This document shows positions 52,559 through 61,216 of a DNA stretch of 64,000 nucleotides, piece after piece (the stretch's first letter is position 1; the number at the start of each line of letters is the position of its first letter). The notes under the pieces were generated by a model. That model had not been told where the DNA came from. It saw only the letters and a program-made list of their open reading frames with translations, and did no database searches. Position numbers and translations under genes: made by a program. Source of the DNA: CAMDBL01 sp964498125 (GTDB lineage Bacteria > Pseudomonadota > Alphaproteobacteria > Rhizobiales > Hyphomicrobiaceae); assembly GCA_964498125.1 (NCBI GenBank), contig CAZCGE010000108.1, positions 3,135 to 67,134 on the forward strand. The letters are read 5' to 3'.

Positions 52559-53701
52559 ATGCGCACGCTGGATGCGGTCGCGGCCCGCCTGATGAAGGCG
52601 ATCGAGATCAAGAGCGTCGAAGCCATTCCCGTCGGCCTGCCGCTGAAGAAGCCCATCAAGATGGCCCGGGTCGAGATTCGCGTCTCCGACAGCATGCTGG
52701 TTCGCATCGAGTCCAAGGACGGCATCGTCGGATGGGGAGAGGCGGCGGCGGCGCCCACCATGTCAGGCGATACGCTGCCGGCCATGGCCGCGGCCATCAA
52801 GGATCACTTGGCGCCACTGCTGATCGGCAAGGATGCGCGCGATCGCGCAGCCCTCGTTCGCCGGCTCGCCATCGCCATGTATGGCAACACCGGCGCGAAG
52901 TCGGCACTCGAGATGGCGCTCGCCGATCTTGTCGGCCGCACCCTCAATGTTCCTTTTGCCGATCTTTACGGGGGCGCACTGCGCTGCCAGGTCAAGCCGA
53001 TGTGGCTGGTCGGCACGCCAACGCCCGAGGAAGACGTCCTCGACGTACAGGCCCGCATCAAGGAAGGCTTCCGCTTCTTCAAGCTCAAAGTCGGCGTCAA
53101 GCCGGTGGACAAAGAGATCAACACCGCCTTGACCGTGCGCGAAGCGGTCGGCCCCGACATCATGCTCTGCGCGGATGCCAACACGGGATACGATTTTGCC
53201 GCCGCCGACCGCTATCTGACGGGCGTCGCCAAGGCCAACTTGTCGTTCCTCGAGCAGCCGTTGCGGCCGGAGGACATGGCCGGATTGACGCGCCTGTGCC
53301 AACGCCATTCGATTGCGCTCGGCGCCGACGAGGGCATCCATAGCCTCGGCGACATCGAGGAGCATGCCGCAGCCGGCATCGGCGGGCTGTCCTTGAAGTT
53401 GATCAAATTCGGCGGTCTCACGGCACTCTTGAAGGCCGGCAGCCTATGCGAGCAACGCGGCCTCGATATGAATCTCGCCTGCAAGATGTCGGAGTCGGGC
53501 CTGGGTGGCGCGGCCATCGCCCACATCGGCTGCATGCTGCCGTCGGCCGACTGGGGCATCAGCCTGACGCACATGTATCTGGCCGACGATATCGTGCGCG
53601 ACCCGCTGCGCATCGTCGATGGCTGGGTCACGCCACCTGTCGGCCCCGGCATTGGCGTCGAGGTCGACGAGGCCGCCGTGCAGCGGTTGCGGGTGAAGTA
53701 G
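52559..53701 (+). CDS. Mandelate racemase/muconate lactonizing enzyme family protein
   Basis: A 380-residue enolase-superfamily enzyme. The capping domain is at the N-terminus (IKSVEAIPVGLPLKKPIKMARVEIRVSDSMLVRIES). The barrel has FRFFKLKVGVK (KxK with the catalytic lysine), CADANTGYD, FLEQPLRPED and GADEGIHS as the three metal ligands, and SLKLIKFGG carrying the second lysine. Such enzymes abstract an alpha proton from a carboxylate to cause racemisation, cycloisomerisation or dehydration. GGAGGAACCC precedes the ATG at 52559. It is convergent with a CoA-transferase gene across a palindrome cluster. The substrate is not known. Confidence 0.93.
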   Translation: MRTLDAVAARLMKAIEIKSVEAIPVGLPLKKPIKMARVEIRVSDSMLVRIESKDGIVGWGEAAAAPTMSGDTLPAMAAAIKDHLAPLLIGKDARDRAALVRRLAIAMYGNTGAKSALEMALADLVGRTLNVPFADLYGGALRCQVKPMWLVGTPTPEEDVLDVQARIKEGFRFFKLKVGVKPVDKEINTALTVREAVGPDIMLCADANTGYDFAAADRYLTGVAKANLSFLEQPLRPEDMAGLTRLCQRHSIALGADEGIHSLGDIEEHAAAGIGGLSLKLIKFGGLTALLKAGSLCEQRGLDMNLACKMSESGLGGAAIAHIGCMLPSADWGISLTHMYLADDIVRDPLRIVDGWVTPPVGPGIGVEVDEAAVQRLRVK

Positions 53702-53711
53702 CGGATTGGTC

Positions 53712-53811
53712 GGGGTCAGACACGTCCCGCCGGAGGCGGGCAAGAAGGTATGGGGTCTGACCCGGTGCAGTACGGCCAGAGCCGGGGGTCTGACCCTGCG
53801 GGTCTGACCCC
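53712..53811. repeat. Composite GGGGTCAGAC/GGGTCTGACCC repeat cluster
   Basis: GGGGTCAGAC at 53712 and GGGGTCTGACCC at 53752-53763 flank a small hairpin CCCGCCGGAGGCGGG. Two direct GGGTCTGACCC copies follow at about 53785-53811. It fills the gap between two convergent genes. Confidence 0.8.
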
Positions 53812-53820
53812 TGTCGCCAA

Positions 53821-55008
53821 TCAGATCGCGCCGGCCGCCCTGAGCCTGGCGATCGCCGCAGCATCGAGGCCGAGGTCGCGCGACAGCACGTCCTGCGTAT
53901 GCTCGCCCAGCAGCGGCGGCGGCTTGGTCGCGGCCATTGGCGTGCCCGACAGCTTGATCGGGAAGCCAAGCATCGCCAGGGCGCCGACCGTGGGATGCTC
54001 CATCTCCATGACCATGCCGCGCGCCTTGGTCTGCGGATCAGCCAGAGCCTGGCTGACCGTGTTGACCGAACCGCACGGAACCCCGGCCTTGCGCAGGCTG
54101 TCGATCCACCAGGCGGTGGGCTTCAGTTTCAGGGCCTCCGCCACGGCGGCATCGCAGGCGACGCGGTGGCGCACCCGGTCGGCGTTGCTGGCAAAGCGCG
54201 GGTCGCTGGCCCACTCGGGCCTGCCGGCGACGTCCGCCAGCACACGGAACTGGCCGTCATTGCCGACCGCCAACGCCAACTGCCCGTCCGACGTCGGATA
54301 GGTTGTATACGGTACGATATTGGGATGGCCGTTGCCGTAGCGGCCGGCTTCCTTGCCCGTCGCCAGATGGTTGGCAGCGACGTTGGCGAGCATGCCGAGC
54401 CCCGACTCCAGCAGCGAGACGGACACCTTCTGGCCCTTGCCGGTGGCGTTGCGCGCATGCAACGCGCCGAGGATGCCGATGCTGGCGTTGAGCCCGGTGG
54501 CGATGTCGACGATGGCGACGCCGTGCTTCATCGGCGCGCCGTCGACCGGGCCGCAGATGCTCATCAGCCCGCTCTCGGCCTGCAGCACAAAATCGTAGCC
54601 GGGCAGCGCCGACTTGGGGCCGGTCTCGCCATAGCCGGTGATCGAGCAGTGGATCAGGCGCGGCGCATTGTGTTCCATCCAGGCCGGCCCAAAGCCCCAC
54701 TTCTCCAGCGTGCCGAACTTATAATTCTCGATCAGGATGTCGGCGCGCTTGATCAAGGTGACGAGCAGCTCGCGTGCCTCAGGCTTCATCAGGTCGAGAC
54801 GCACGCTGCGCTTGTTGCGGTTGACGCCGAGGAAGTAGGCGGCTTCCCCACCGACATGCGGTGGCCCCCAGGCGCGTGTATCGTCGCCGTTCGGCGGCTC
54901 GACCTTGATGACGTCGGCGCCCATGTCGCCGAGCGTCATGGCGCACAGCGGGCCGGCCAGAACGCGGGTCAGATCGAGCACCTTGATGCCGTCGAGTGCG
55001 CCGGGCAT
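53821..55008 (-). CDS. CaiB/BaiF family CoA transferase (class III)
   Basis: A 395-residue CoA transferase. The N-terminus is LDGIKVLDLTRVLAGPLCAMTLGDMGADVIKVEPP. RNKRSVRLDLMKPEARELL and ILIENYKFGTLEKWGFG are family segments. The nucleophilic aspartate falls in VAIVDIATGLNASIGILGALHARN, as in formyl-CoA transferase. Class III enzymes move CoA between carboxylic acids (oxalate, carnitine, benzylsuccinate, 2-hydroxy acids). It lies 107 bases after a 3-hydroxyacyl-CoA dehydrogenase on the same strand, behind an ABC transporter operon, so it probably activates the imported acid. The donor and acceptor are unknown. Confidence 0.94.
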   Translation of the reverse strand: MPGALDGIKVLDLTRVLAGPLCAMTLGDMGADVIKVEPPNGDDTRAWGPPHVGGEAAYFLGVNRNKRSVRLDLMKPEARELLVTLIKRADILIENYKFGTLEKWGFGPAWMEHNAPRLIHCSITGYGETGPKSALPGYDFVLQAESGLMSICGPVDGAPMKHGVAIVDIATGLNASIGILGALHARNATGKGQKVSVSLLESGLGMLANVAANHLATGKEAGRYGNGHPNIVPYTTYPTSDGQLALAVGNDGQFRVLADVAGRPEWASDPRFASNADRVRHRVACDAAVAEALKLKPTAWWIDSLRKAGVPCGSVNTVSQALADPQTKARGMVMEMEHPTVGALAMLGFPIKLSGTPMAATKPPPLLGEHTQDVLSRDLGLDAAAIARLRAAGAI

Positions 55009-55115
55009 ATCCTATCCTTCCGGCCGGTGGCTGCGTTATGGCACATCATACCAGCAGGTTCGGCCTAGTCCCAATTCGCGCGCGCCGGACTGCGCCAAGA
55101 GCCCGGATGGCGAGG

Positions 55116-56054
55116 TTACGCCTTGAATGTCTTTTGCTTGCGCTTGTGCGCCATGAGAGCGGCGAGCCGCTCATCGCGCCAGCGGCTCTTGGCAGTATGC
55201 TGCTCGGGCGACAGTGCCTCGCCCCAGTCGCTCGCAACCTTGTCGGTGTTGCGCTTGGCATAGACGGCGGGCGTCGCTGGCTCGGCTTGCAGGCGCTTGT
55301 AGAACCCCGTGTAGCGCTCGCAATAATCGGCGATGCCGCCCGGCGCATTGAGTTCGATTGTCTCGAACGGCCCCATGAACGACCAGCGGTGGCCAAGGCC
55401 GTCACGGATCGTCTTGTCGAGGTCTTCGGCGCTGCAATAGCCTTCCCCCGCCAATCGGAAGGCCTCGGCCAGCAGCGCACCCTGGAGCCGATTGAGGATG
55501 AAACCCTCGATCTCCTTTTTCACCGTGATCGGTACCTGGCCGATGCGTTCATAGATGCTGCGCGCCTTGGCCACAGTGTCCGCCGACGTCCATGGCGCCG
55601 GGCAGAGTTCGACGATCGGCACGAGATGCGGCGGGTTGACAGGATGGGCGACGAGGCAGCGATGGCGGCCGGCGAGCGTCTCGGAATACTTCGAGGCGAC
55701 GATAGCCGATGACGAGGATGCCAGGATCGCCTTCGCCGGCGCCGCGGCGTCGAGCGCCTTGAACAGTGCGATCTTGGCCTCGACCTTTTCGGGTCCACAC
55801 TCCTGCACGAAATCGACGCCGTCGACGGCCTCGGCTAGGCTCGAGACGACCGTGACGCGTTTCAATGCGGCCCGCGCATCCTCGACCAGCCCGTGGCGGG
55901 CCTGATCGGCCAGCGCCTGTTTGATGAGGCCAGGTGCGGCCTGCATGGCGGCCGGGCTGGTGTCGGTGATCTGTACGTCCCAGCCCGCGCGCGAGAAGAC
56001 CATGGCCCACGACCGGCCAATGAGGCCTGCACCGATGATTCCCGCGGTTGGCAT
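55116..56054 (-). CDS. 3-hydroxyacyl-CoA dehydrogenase (lambda-crystallin type)
   Basis: A 312-residue NAD-dependent dehydrogenase. AGIIGAGLIGRSWAMVFSRAGW is the dinucleotide-binding loop, FVQECGPEKVEAKIALFKAL and ILASSSSAIVASKYSE the family segments, and HPVNPPHLVPIVELCP carries the catalytic histidine. The C-terminal helical domain has GFILNRLQGALLAEAFRL and DKTIRDGLGHRWSFMGPFETIEL. The single-domain, short form is of the carnitine dehydrogenase or L-gulonate dehydrogenase branch, not the fused FadB type. GGAGGAAAATC precedes the ATG. It lies between the ABC operon and a CoA-transferase gene. Confidence 0.94.
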   Translation of the reverse strand: MPTAGIIGAGLIGRSWAMVFSRAGWDVQITDTSPAAMQAAPGLIKQALADQARHGLVEDARAALKRVTVVSSLAEAVDGVDFVQECGPEKVEAKIALFKALDAAAPAKAILASSSSAIVASKYSETLAGRHRCLVAHPVNPPHLVPIVELCPAPWTSADTVAKARSIYERIGQVPITVKKEIEGFILNRLQGALLAEAFRLAGEGYCSAEDLDKTIRDGLGHRWSFMGPFETIELNAPGGIADYCERYTGFYKRLQAEPATPAVYAKRNTDKVASDWGEALSPEQHTAKSRWRDERLAALMAHKRKQKTFKA

Positions 56055-56069
56055 GATTTTCCTCCGGTC

Positions 56070-56208
56070 GGGGTCAGACCCTACGGGTCTGACCCCTTGC
56101 TGAAACGATCCGGCCGCCGCAGGCCATCCACAGCGCCGGTGATGCAACGCAATGCGGTGGTGACAGCGGTGCCAGGAAGGGGTCAGACGCGAGCGTCTGA
56201 CCCCTTCC
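56070..56208. repeat. Two GGGGTCAGAC palindromes between liv operon and dehydrogenase gene
   Basis: GGGGTCAGACCC-TAC-GGGTCTGACCCC at 56070-56096 and GGAAGGGGTCAGACGC-GA-GCGTCTGACCCCTTCC at 56175-56208. The second has a perfect 16-base stem and lies seven bases after the stop of the fused transporter gene, where it could reduce read-through. Confidence 0.9.
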
Positions 56209-56214
56209 GGGAAT

Positions 56215-58731
56215 TCACAACCACAGCACCTTGCGCCTGAGATCGAGATCCTCACTCAGCGCGCGCGATGGGCCGATGTACGTCACCTGGCCGCGCTCCA
56301 GGGCCACGGTGCGATCCGACAGGGCCAAAGCCAAGTCGAGGTGATGATCGACGATCAGGATCGAGATTTCCTGCCGGAGCTTATCGAAGGCCTCGAAAAG
56401 CTCCTCGACGATGGCCGGCGCCAATCCTTCGAACGGCTCATCGAGCAGCAGCACGCGCGTGTCGCCCGACAGTGCGCGCGCCACCGCTACCATCTGCTGC
56501 TCGCCGCCCGAGAGGTAGTCGGCCGGCGAGCGCCAGCGCTGCTTGATGCGCGGGAAGATGGCGAAGATCTTGTCTTCGTCCCAATGCACGCCGGCGCCGT
56601 TGCGCCGCTTCAGGCGTCCGAGCTCCATGTTATCAGCAACCGACATGCCAGCGAACAGGCCGCGGCCCTGCGGCACGTATGATATGCCACGGCGGGTGAT
56701 CGTCGACGAGGCTTGTCCCGCCAGCTCGTGACCGCCGAGCGTGACCGACCCGGCCCGCGGCACCGTGATGCCGACAATGGATTTGAGCAGCGTCGACTTG
56801 CCGGCGCCATTGCGGCCCAGCAGGGCGACAATCTCGTTCTCGCACACGTCGAAGGACACCGCGCGCAGGATGTGGCTCTTGCCGTAGAAGGTATCGACGT
56901 CTTTCAAGGCGAGCTGCACCGCCTCCTTGGCGGCCGAGGCCCGCGGCTTCTCGGCCAGCGCGTGCGCGCCCGCGCCGATGTAGACCTCCTGCACTTTGCT
57001 GGAAGAGCGTGCGTCCTCCACGGCGCCGTCCACCAGCACCTGCCCCTCGTTCATGACAGTGACGGCGTCGGCGATTTGGAACACACGGTCGATGTCGTGC
57101 TCGACCAGCAGCACGGGAATATCGGCCGAGATGCTCTTGATCAGGTTGCCGACACGCTCGCGCTCGGCCGCGGCGAGGCCGGCCAGCGGCTCATCGAGCA
57201 GCAGCACGCGCGGCTTCGTCGCCAGGGCAAGTGACATGTCGAGCAGGCGCTGGCCGCCGTAGGACAAGGAGCTGGCCTCGGCTTTCTCGACGCCGGCAAG
57301 CCCCATGGTGCGGACAATTTCCGCCGTCTCTCGGTTGACGCTGTCGAGGCTGTCGGCAGCCGTCCAGATACCGAAACGATGCGGGTCGCGCGACTGCACG
57401 GCGAGACGGATGTTCTCCTCGACAGTGAGTGCTGGAAACAGGTTCGTAATCTGGAACGATCGGCCGACGCCGGCCGACGTGATCGCCTCCGGCGTGCTGC
57501 CGGACATGACCTTGCCCGCGAGGGTGACCTTGCCCGCGTCAGGCGTGTACATGCCGGAGATCAGATTGAAGGCGGTGGTCTTGCCGGCGCCGTTCGGGCC
57601 GATCAGGGCATGCAGGCTGCGATCCTTGACAGCGAAACTGGTGCCCTGCACCGCGCGAATGCCGCCGAAATTCTTGGCGATGGCATCGACCACCAGAATG
57701 GCGCCATCGGCGTGACGGGCGGGCTTCAGGAAATCTGGCAGCGATACGGAGCCTGCCTGCCGCGACGCCATCGCTGCATCTTCGACCACCTTGTGCCGGA
57801 AGGGCGCCGTCAGACGTTCATAGAGGCCGACCAGGCCTGTCGGCGAGAAAAGAATGAAGCCGACGAACAGCAACCCGAAATACAGCAGCCAATTCTCGGT
57901 CACGCCCGAGAGGTAGTCGCGGAAGATGACGAAGAACAGCGCGCCGAGCGCGGGGCCGAGGAAGCTCCTCATACCGCCGATGACCACCATGGCGAGCAGC
58001 TCGCCCGAGAATGCCACCGACACCGGATCGGCCGAAGTCATGCGGTTGTTGAACAGCAGCAGCATGCCGGCGAGCCCGGTCAGGGTCGCCGACATGACAA
58101 AAGCCAGGAGCTTGTAGCGATCCGTGGCGTAGCCGATGAAACGGGCGCGTTGCTCGTTCTCGCGAATGGCGACCAGCACATGGCCAGCCGGCGAGCGATG
58201 GAAACGCCACAACGCCACCACCACCAGAAAGGCGATCGCCGCCACCAGGGTATAATAGGTTGCAGCCTTGTCGAAGCTGACGCCGGCAACGATCGGGCGC
58301 GTGATGCCACCGAGTCCATCCTCGCCACCCGTCACCGAGGTCCAACGGAAGGCGACGACGTAGGTCATGGCCGCCAATGCCAGCGTCAGCAGCGAGAAGT
58401 AGACGCCGCGCCGGCGCAGGATCAGATAGCCGAATACCGTCGCGATCACGGCAATGACCACGAGGCCGGTCAGGATGGGCAATACAAACTGGCCCGGGAA
58501 CCAGTTGCGTTGGGCAAGGCCCGCGGCATAGGCCGCCACGCCGAACCAGGCGCCGTGCCCGAAGGACACCAGGCCGGTGTGGCCGACCAGAATATTGAGC
58601 GCCATGCAGGCGATGGCGAACACCACCACCTCGGTCGCCGAGGTGACGCCGAGCCCGAGCGCAATCAGCGCGAACGGCAAGGCGATCAGCGCCAGCGCAG
58701 CGTAGAGCAGTGAGGAGCGGTCGAGCTGCAT
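56215..58731 (-). CDS. Fused branched-chain-type ABC transporter: LivM permease + LivG + LivF ATPases
   Basis: An 838-residue triple fusion. Residues about 1-320 are a LivM permease with eight to ten membrane helices (NILVGHTGLVSFGHGAWFGV; GYLILRRRGVYFSLLTLALAAM). At about 345-590 lies a first ATPase with Walker A GPNGAGKTTA (about 376), LSYGGQ and LLLDEPLAGL. At about 610-838 lies a second ATPase with GRNGAGKSTL (about 637), LSGGEQQMVAVARAL and LLLDEPFEGL. In most bacteria these are three genes. The product would join LivH (upstream, seven-base gap) to form the importer. The substrate is an amino acid, amide or organic acid. Its place in a CoA-dependent catabolic region favours an organic acid. 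Confidence 0.95.
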   Translation of the reverse strand: MQLDRSSLLYAALALIALPFALIALGLGVTSATEVVVFAIACMALNILVGHTGLVSFGHGAWFGVAAYAAGLAQRNWFPGQFVLPILTGLVVIAVIATVFGYLILRRRGVYFSLLTLALAAMTYVVAFRWTSVTGGEDGLGGITRPIVAGVSFDKAATYYTLVAAIAFLVVVALWRFHRSPAGHVLVAIRENEQRARFIGYATDRYKLLAFVMSATLTGLAGMLLLFNNRMTSADPVSVAFSGELLAMVVIGGMRSFLGPALGALFFVIFRDYLSGVTENWLLYFGLLFVGFILFSPTGLVGLYERLTAPFRHKVVEDAAMASRQAGSVSLPDFLKPARHADGAILVVDAIAKNFGGIRAVQGTSFAVKDRSLHALIGPNGAGKTTAFNLISGMYTPDAGKVTLAGKVMSGSTPEAITSAGVGRSFQITNLFPALTVEENIRLAVQSRDPHRFGIWTAADSLDSVNRETAEIVRTMGLAGVEKAEASSLSYGGQRLLDMSLALATKPRVLLLDEPLAGLAAAERERVGNLIKSISADIPVLLVEHDIDRVFQIADAVTVMNEGQVLVDGAVEDARSSSKVQEVYIGAGAHALAEKPRASAAKEAVQLALKDVDTFYGKSHILRAVSFDVCENEIVALLGRNGAGKSTLLKSIVGITVPRAGSVTLGGHELAGQASSTITRRGISYVPQGRGLFAGMSVADNMELGRLKRRNGAGVHWDEDKIFAIFPRIKQRWRSPADYLSGGEQQMVAVARALSGDTRVLLLDEPFEGLAPAIVEELFEAFDKLRQEISILIVDHHLDLALALSDRTVALERGQVTYIGPSRALSEDLDLRRKVLWL

Positions 58732-58738
58732 GCCTGCC

Positions 58739-59629
58739 TCACTCGAACCGCTGGATGCGCTCGCCGAACAGGCCGCGCGGTCTGATGAGAAGAACCAGCA
58801 GCATCATGGCGTAGATCACCGCTGTGGAGAATTGTGCGTAGCCGAAGGCCACCGTCAGCCCCTTGACGAGGCCGACCAGCAGGGCCGCGACGACCACGCC
58901 CCAGAAGCTGCCGAGGCCGCCGATGACGACGACGACGAAGGCCGGCGTGATGATCTCCTGCCCCATCGCCGGATGGATCGAGTAGATCGGCGCCAGTAGG
59001 ACGCCTGCCAGCCCCGCCAACCCGATGCCAAGTGCTGCCACCGTTGCCATGTAGGGCTCGAGCGAGATGCCGAGCGCTCCCACCATGTCCGGGTTCTGCA
59101 CGCCGGCGCGCACGACGCGGCCGAACGCGGTCTTGTTGAGCAGCAGCCACAGCCCGACGATGCAAACGATGGCAATGGCGAGCAGGATGGTGCGGTAATA
59201 CGAGTAGACGAACGCGCCGCCGCCGATGACGATCTGGCCCCTGAGTTCCTGCGGGATACCGTAGGAGATGGGTGGGGCGCCAAACACCATGCGCAAGCCT
59301 TGCTCGGCCACCATGGCCAGGCCGAACGTGAGCAACAGCGACAGGATCGGGTCGGAGCGATAGAAGCGGCGAAACAGGAAGCGCTCGATCAAAACGCCGA
59401 ACAGGGCAACGGCAACCGGCGAGACGATCAGCGCGCCGCCGAAGCCGAGCCCGAGCCAATCCGCCAGCACCACTGTCAGGTAGGCGCCAAGCGCATAGAA
59501 TGCGCCGTGCGCCAGGTTGACGATACCGCCGAGGGAAAAGATCAGCGACAGGCCGAGCGCGATCAACAGGTAGTACACCCCGTCGAGCAGGCCGTTGAGG
59601 ATCTGGCTGAGGAGGAGGACGGAGGACAC
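58739..59629 (-). CDS. livH: Branched-chain-type ABC transporter permease LivH
   Basis: A 296-residue inner-membrane permease with about eight helices. QILNGLLDGVYYLLIALGLSLIFSLGGIVNLAHGAFYALGAY is the LivH opening, then RSDPILSLLLTFGLAMV and PAFVVVVIGGLGSFWGVVVAALLVGLVKG, and the end IRPRGLFGERIQRFE. The start is GTG at 59629 with AAGGAG five bases before it, and the open frame upstream crosses a palindrome. It is followed by the fused LivMGF gene and preceded, across two large hairpins, by the binding protein. Confidence 0.94.
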   Translation of the reverse strand: MSSVLLLSQILNGLLDGVYYLLIALGLSLIFSLGGIVNLAHGAFYALGAYLTVVLADWLGLGFGGALIVSPVAVALFGVLIERFLFRRFYRSDPILSLLLTFGLAMVAEQGLRMVFGAPPISYGIPQELRGQIVIGGGAFVYSYYRTILLAIAIVCIVGLWLLLNKTAFGRVVRAGVQNPDMVGALGISLEPYMATVAALGIGLAGLAGVLLAPIYSIHPAMGQEIITPAFVVVVIGGLGSFWGVVVAALLVGLVKGLTVAFGYAQFSTAVIYAMMLLVLLIRPRGLFGERIQRFE

Positions 59630-59641
59630 GTGGCTCCTTCC

Positions 59642-59804
59642 CCCTCTCCCCGTGCAGTGCAGCGGAACGGGGAGAGGGTCGGAGTGAGGGGCGGCTGCAG
59701 CTTCGCAGGACAAAAATGATCGCTGGGTGGGGAGTATTGGAGCGCTAGAGCAAGCGCCCCTCACCCCGACCCTCTCCCCATCGCGTAGAGCGATGGGGAG
59801 AGGG
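59642..59804. terminator. Two G/C-rich hairpins between binding protein and permease genes
   Basis: CCCTCTCCCCGT/ACGGGGAGAGGG at 59642-59678 (12-base stem) and CCCTCTCCCCATCG/CGATGGGGAGAGGG at 59770-59804 (14-base stem, seven-base loop). The two are also complementary to each other over GGTCGGAGTGAGGGGC-like flanks. No T-run follows. They may attenuate transcription or protect the upstream mRNA end, giving more binding protein than permease. The CCCTCTCCCC motif is a common dispersed repeat. Confidence 0.65.
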
Positions 59805-59813
59805 GGCGCAACA

Positions 59814-61058
59814 CTACGCCGCCATATTGCAGACGTTCTCTTCCTTGGTGGAGGCGATCACCTCGAGCGCCTCGCTCGGCCCCGGCACCGGCGCCGACGG
59901 TACGTAGATGTCCCACTGGTTCTTGAGGTCCTTGGCCTTCAAGGCCTCGACCGCGTACATCTCGTGCATCAGCTGGTGGTCGTAGGCGCGGAAGTAGCCC
60001 TCGCGCGTCTTCAAGAGGTCGTACTTGGCGCCCTTCTCCCAGTGCTCGATGATCTTCACCGCCTCGGTCGACTTGATGTCGCCGATGGTCTGGGCCAGGA
60101 TTTTCAGCGCGATGTAGTCGCCCCAGGCTTGGTTCTCCGGCGGCTTCTTGTACTTGTCGGTGAAGGCCTTGACGAACGCCTTGGAGCCTGGCGTGTCGAT
60201 CAGATGGTGCCAGACCAGCGGCCAGGTGCCGAAGAAGTTGCCCTTGCCCGCGCCCCAGGCCACCGCGGTGTCGAAGCCGAAACCGGCGACGGGGAACTCG
60301 AGACCGAATTCCGAATACTGTTTCAGAAAGTTGGTGATCTGCACGCCGGCCAGATTGGAGACGACCAGATCGGGCTTGGCATTGCGGATCTTGATCAGGA
60401 AGGCGGAGAAGTCAGCGGCGTCGGTCGGCACCAGTTCGTCGGCGGCAAACTGGCCACCATTGCCTTCCATGAAGCGCTTGGCGACTTTCAAGAGGTCGTG
60501 GCCGAAGGCATAGTCGGCGGTCAGCGAGTACCACTTCTTGCCCTTGACGAGATCCTTGGCCAGCAGTGAGCGGCCGACTGTCTTGACGTACATCGAGTTC
60601 TGGCTCTCGACGTGGAACATGTACTTGTTGCAATTCGAGCCGCGCAGTGCGTCCGAGTTGCCGCCGGTGTTGACGTAGAGATTCTTGGTGCGCTGCGCGA
60701 CCTGGGCGATGGTCAGGCAGGAGGCCGACGAGATCTCACCGACGATGGCGGCCACCTTGTCGCGCTCGATCAGCCGCTCGGCCTTGGTCGAGGCGGTCTG
60801 CGGATTGACCGAGTCCTCCTTGATCAGCTCGATCTTGCGGCCCATGACGCCGCCCTTGGCGTTGATCTCCTCGACCGCCAGGTCGGCGGCCATCACGGCA
60901 TATTCGCCGAGTGTGCCGAGGAAGCCGGTGCGCGGCGTCAGATGGCCGAGTTTGATGGCGTCGGCCTGCGCATATGAGATGGCCGGAAAGCCGGTGATGC
61001 CAACGGCTACCGCACCCTGCAGGACGACGCGGCGAGATGGTCTGATCAGTTTCGGCAT
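59814..61058 (-). CDS. ABC transporter substrate-binding protein (Leu/Ile/Val-binding family)
   Basis: A 414-residue type I periplasmic binding protein. The leader MPKLIRPSRRVVLQGAVAVG has twin arginines, and cleavage is expected near AISYA. The mature part has IKLGHLTPRTGFLGTLGEYAVMAADLAVEEINAKGG, the VGEISSASCLTIAQVAQR segment, WYSLTADYAFGHDLLK and TREGYFRAYDHQLMHEMYAV. AGGAGG precedes the ATG. It is the first gene of the transporter operon, upstream of livH and the fused LivMGF. The family binds amino acids, amides and aromatic or aliphatic acids. The ligand is not predictable. Confidence 0.94.
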   Translation of the reverse strand: MPKLIRPSRRVVLQGAVAVGITGFPAISYAQADAIKLGHLTPRTGFLGTLGEYAVMAADLAVEEINAKGGVMGRKIELIKEDSVNPQTASTKAERLIERDKVAAIVGEISSASCLTIAQVAQRTKNLYVNTGGNSDALRGSNCNKYMFHVESQNSMYVKTVGRSLLAKDLVKGKKWYSLTADYAFGHDLLKVAKRFMEGNGGQFAADELVPTDAADFSAFLIKIRNAKPDLVVSNLAGVQITNFLKQYSEFGLEFPVAGFGFDTAVAWGAGKGNFFGTWPLVWHHLIDTPGSKAFVKAFTDKYKKPPENQAWGDYIALKILAQTIGDIKSTEAVKIIEHWEKGAKYDLLKTREGYFRAYDHQLMHEMYAVEALKAKDLKNQWDIYVPSAPVPGPSEALEVIASTKEENVCNMAA

Positions 61059-61216
61059 GTGTTCCTCCTGATGCTTTTCTGGTCGGGCCTATGGCCCATC
61101 GGCCTTGCGCGCACGGCTTGCCGCCCCGGGCCCTGGACATTACGGTGATCCAGACTGCGGGCTTTGTCCAGGGAAGATGGTCCGCAAACTGCATCACCGG
61201 ACGAGGAAAAGAGCAC

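Noticed and set aside
57379..58713. 444-codon plus-strand open frame opposite the fused transporter gene
   Set aside because: Histidine- and glutamine-rich antisense translation without motifs.
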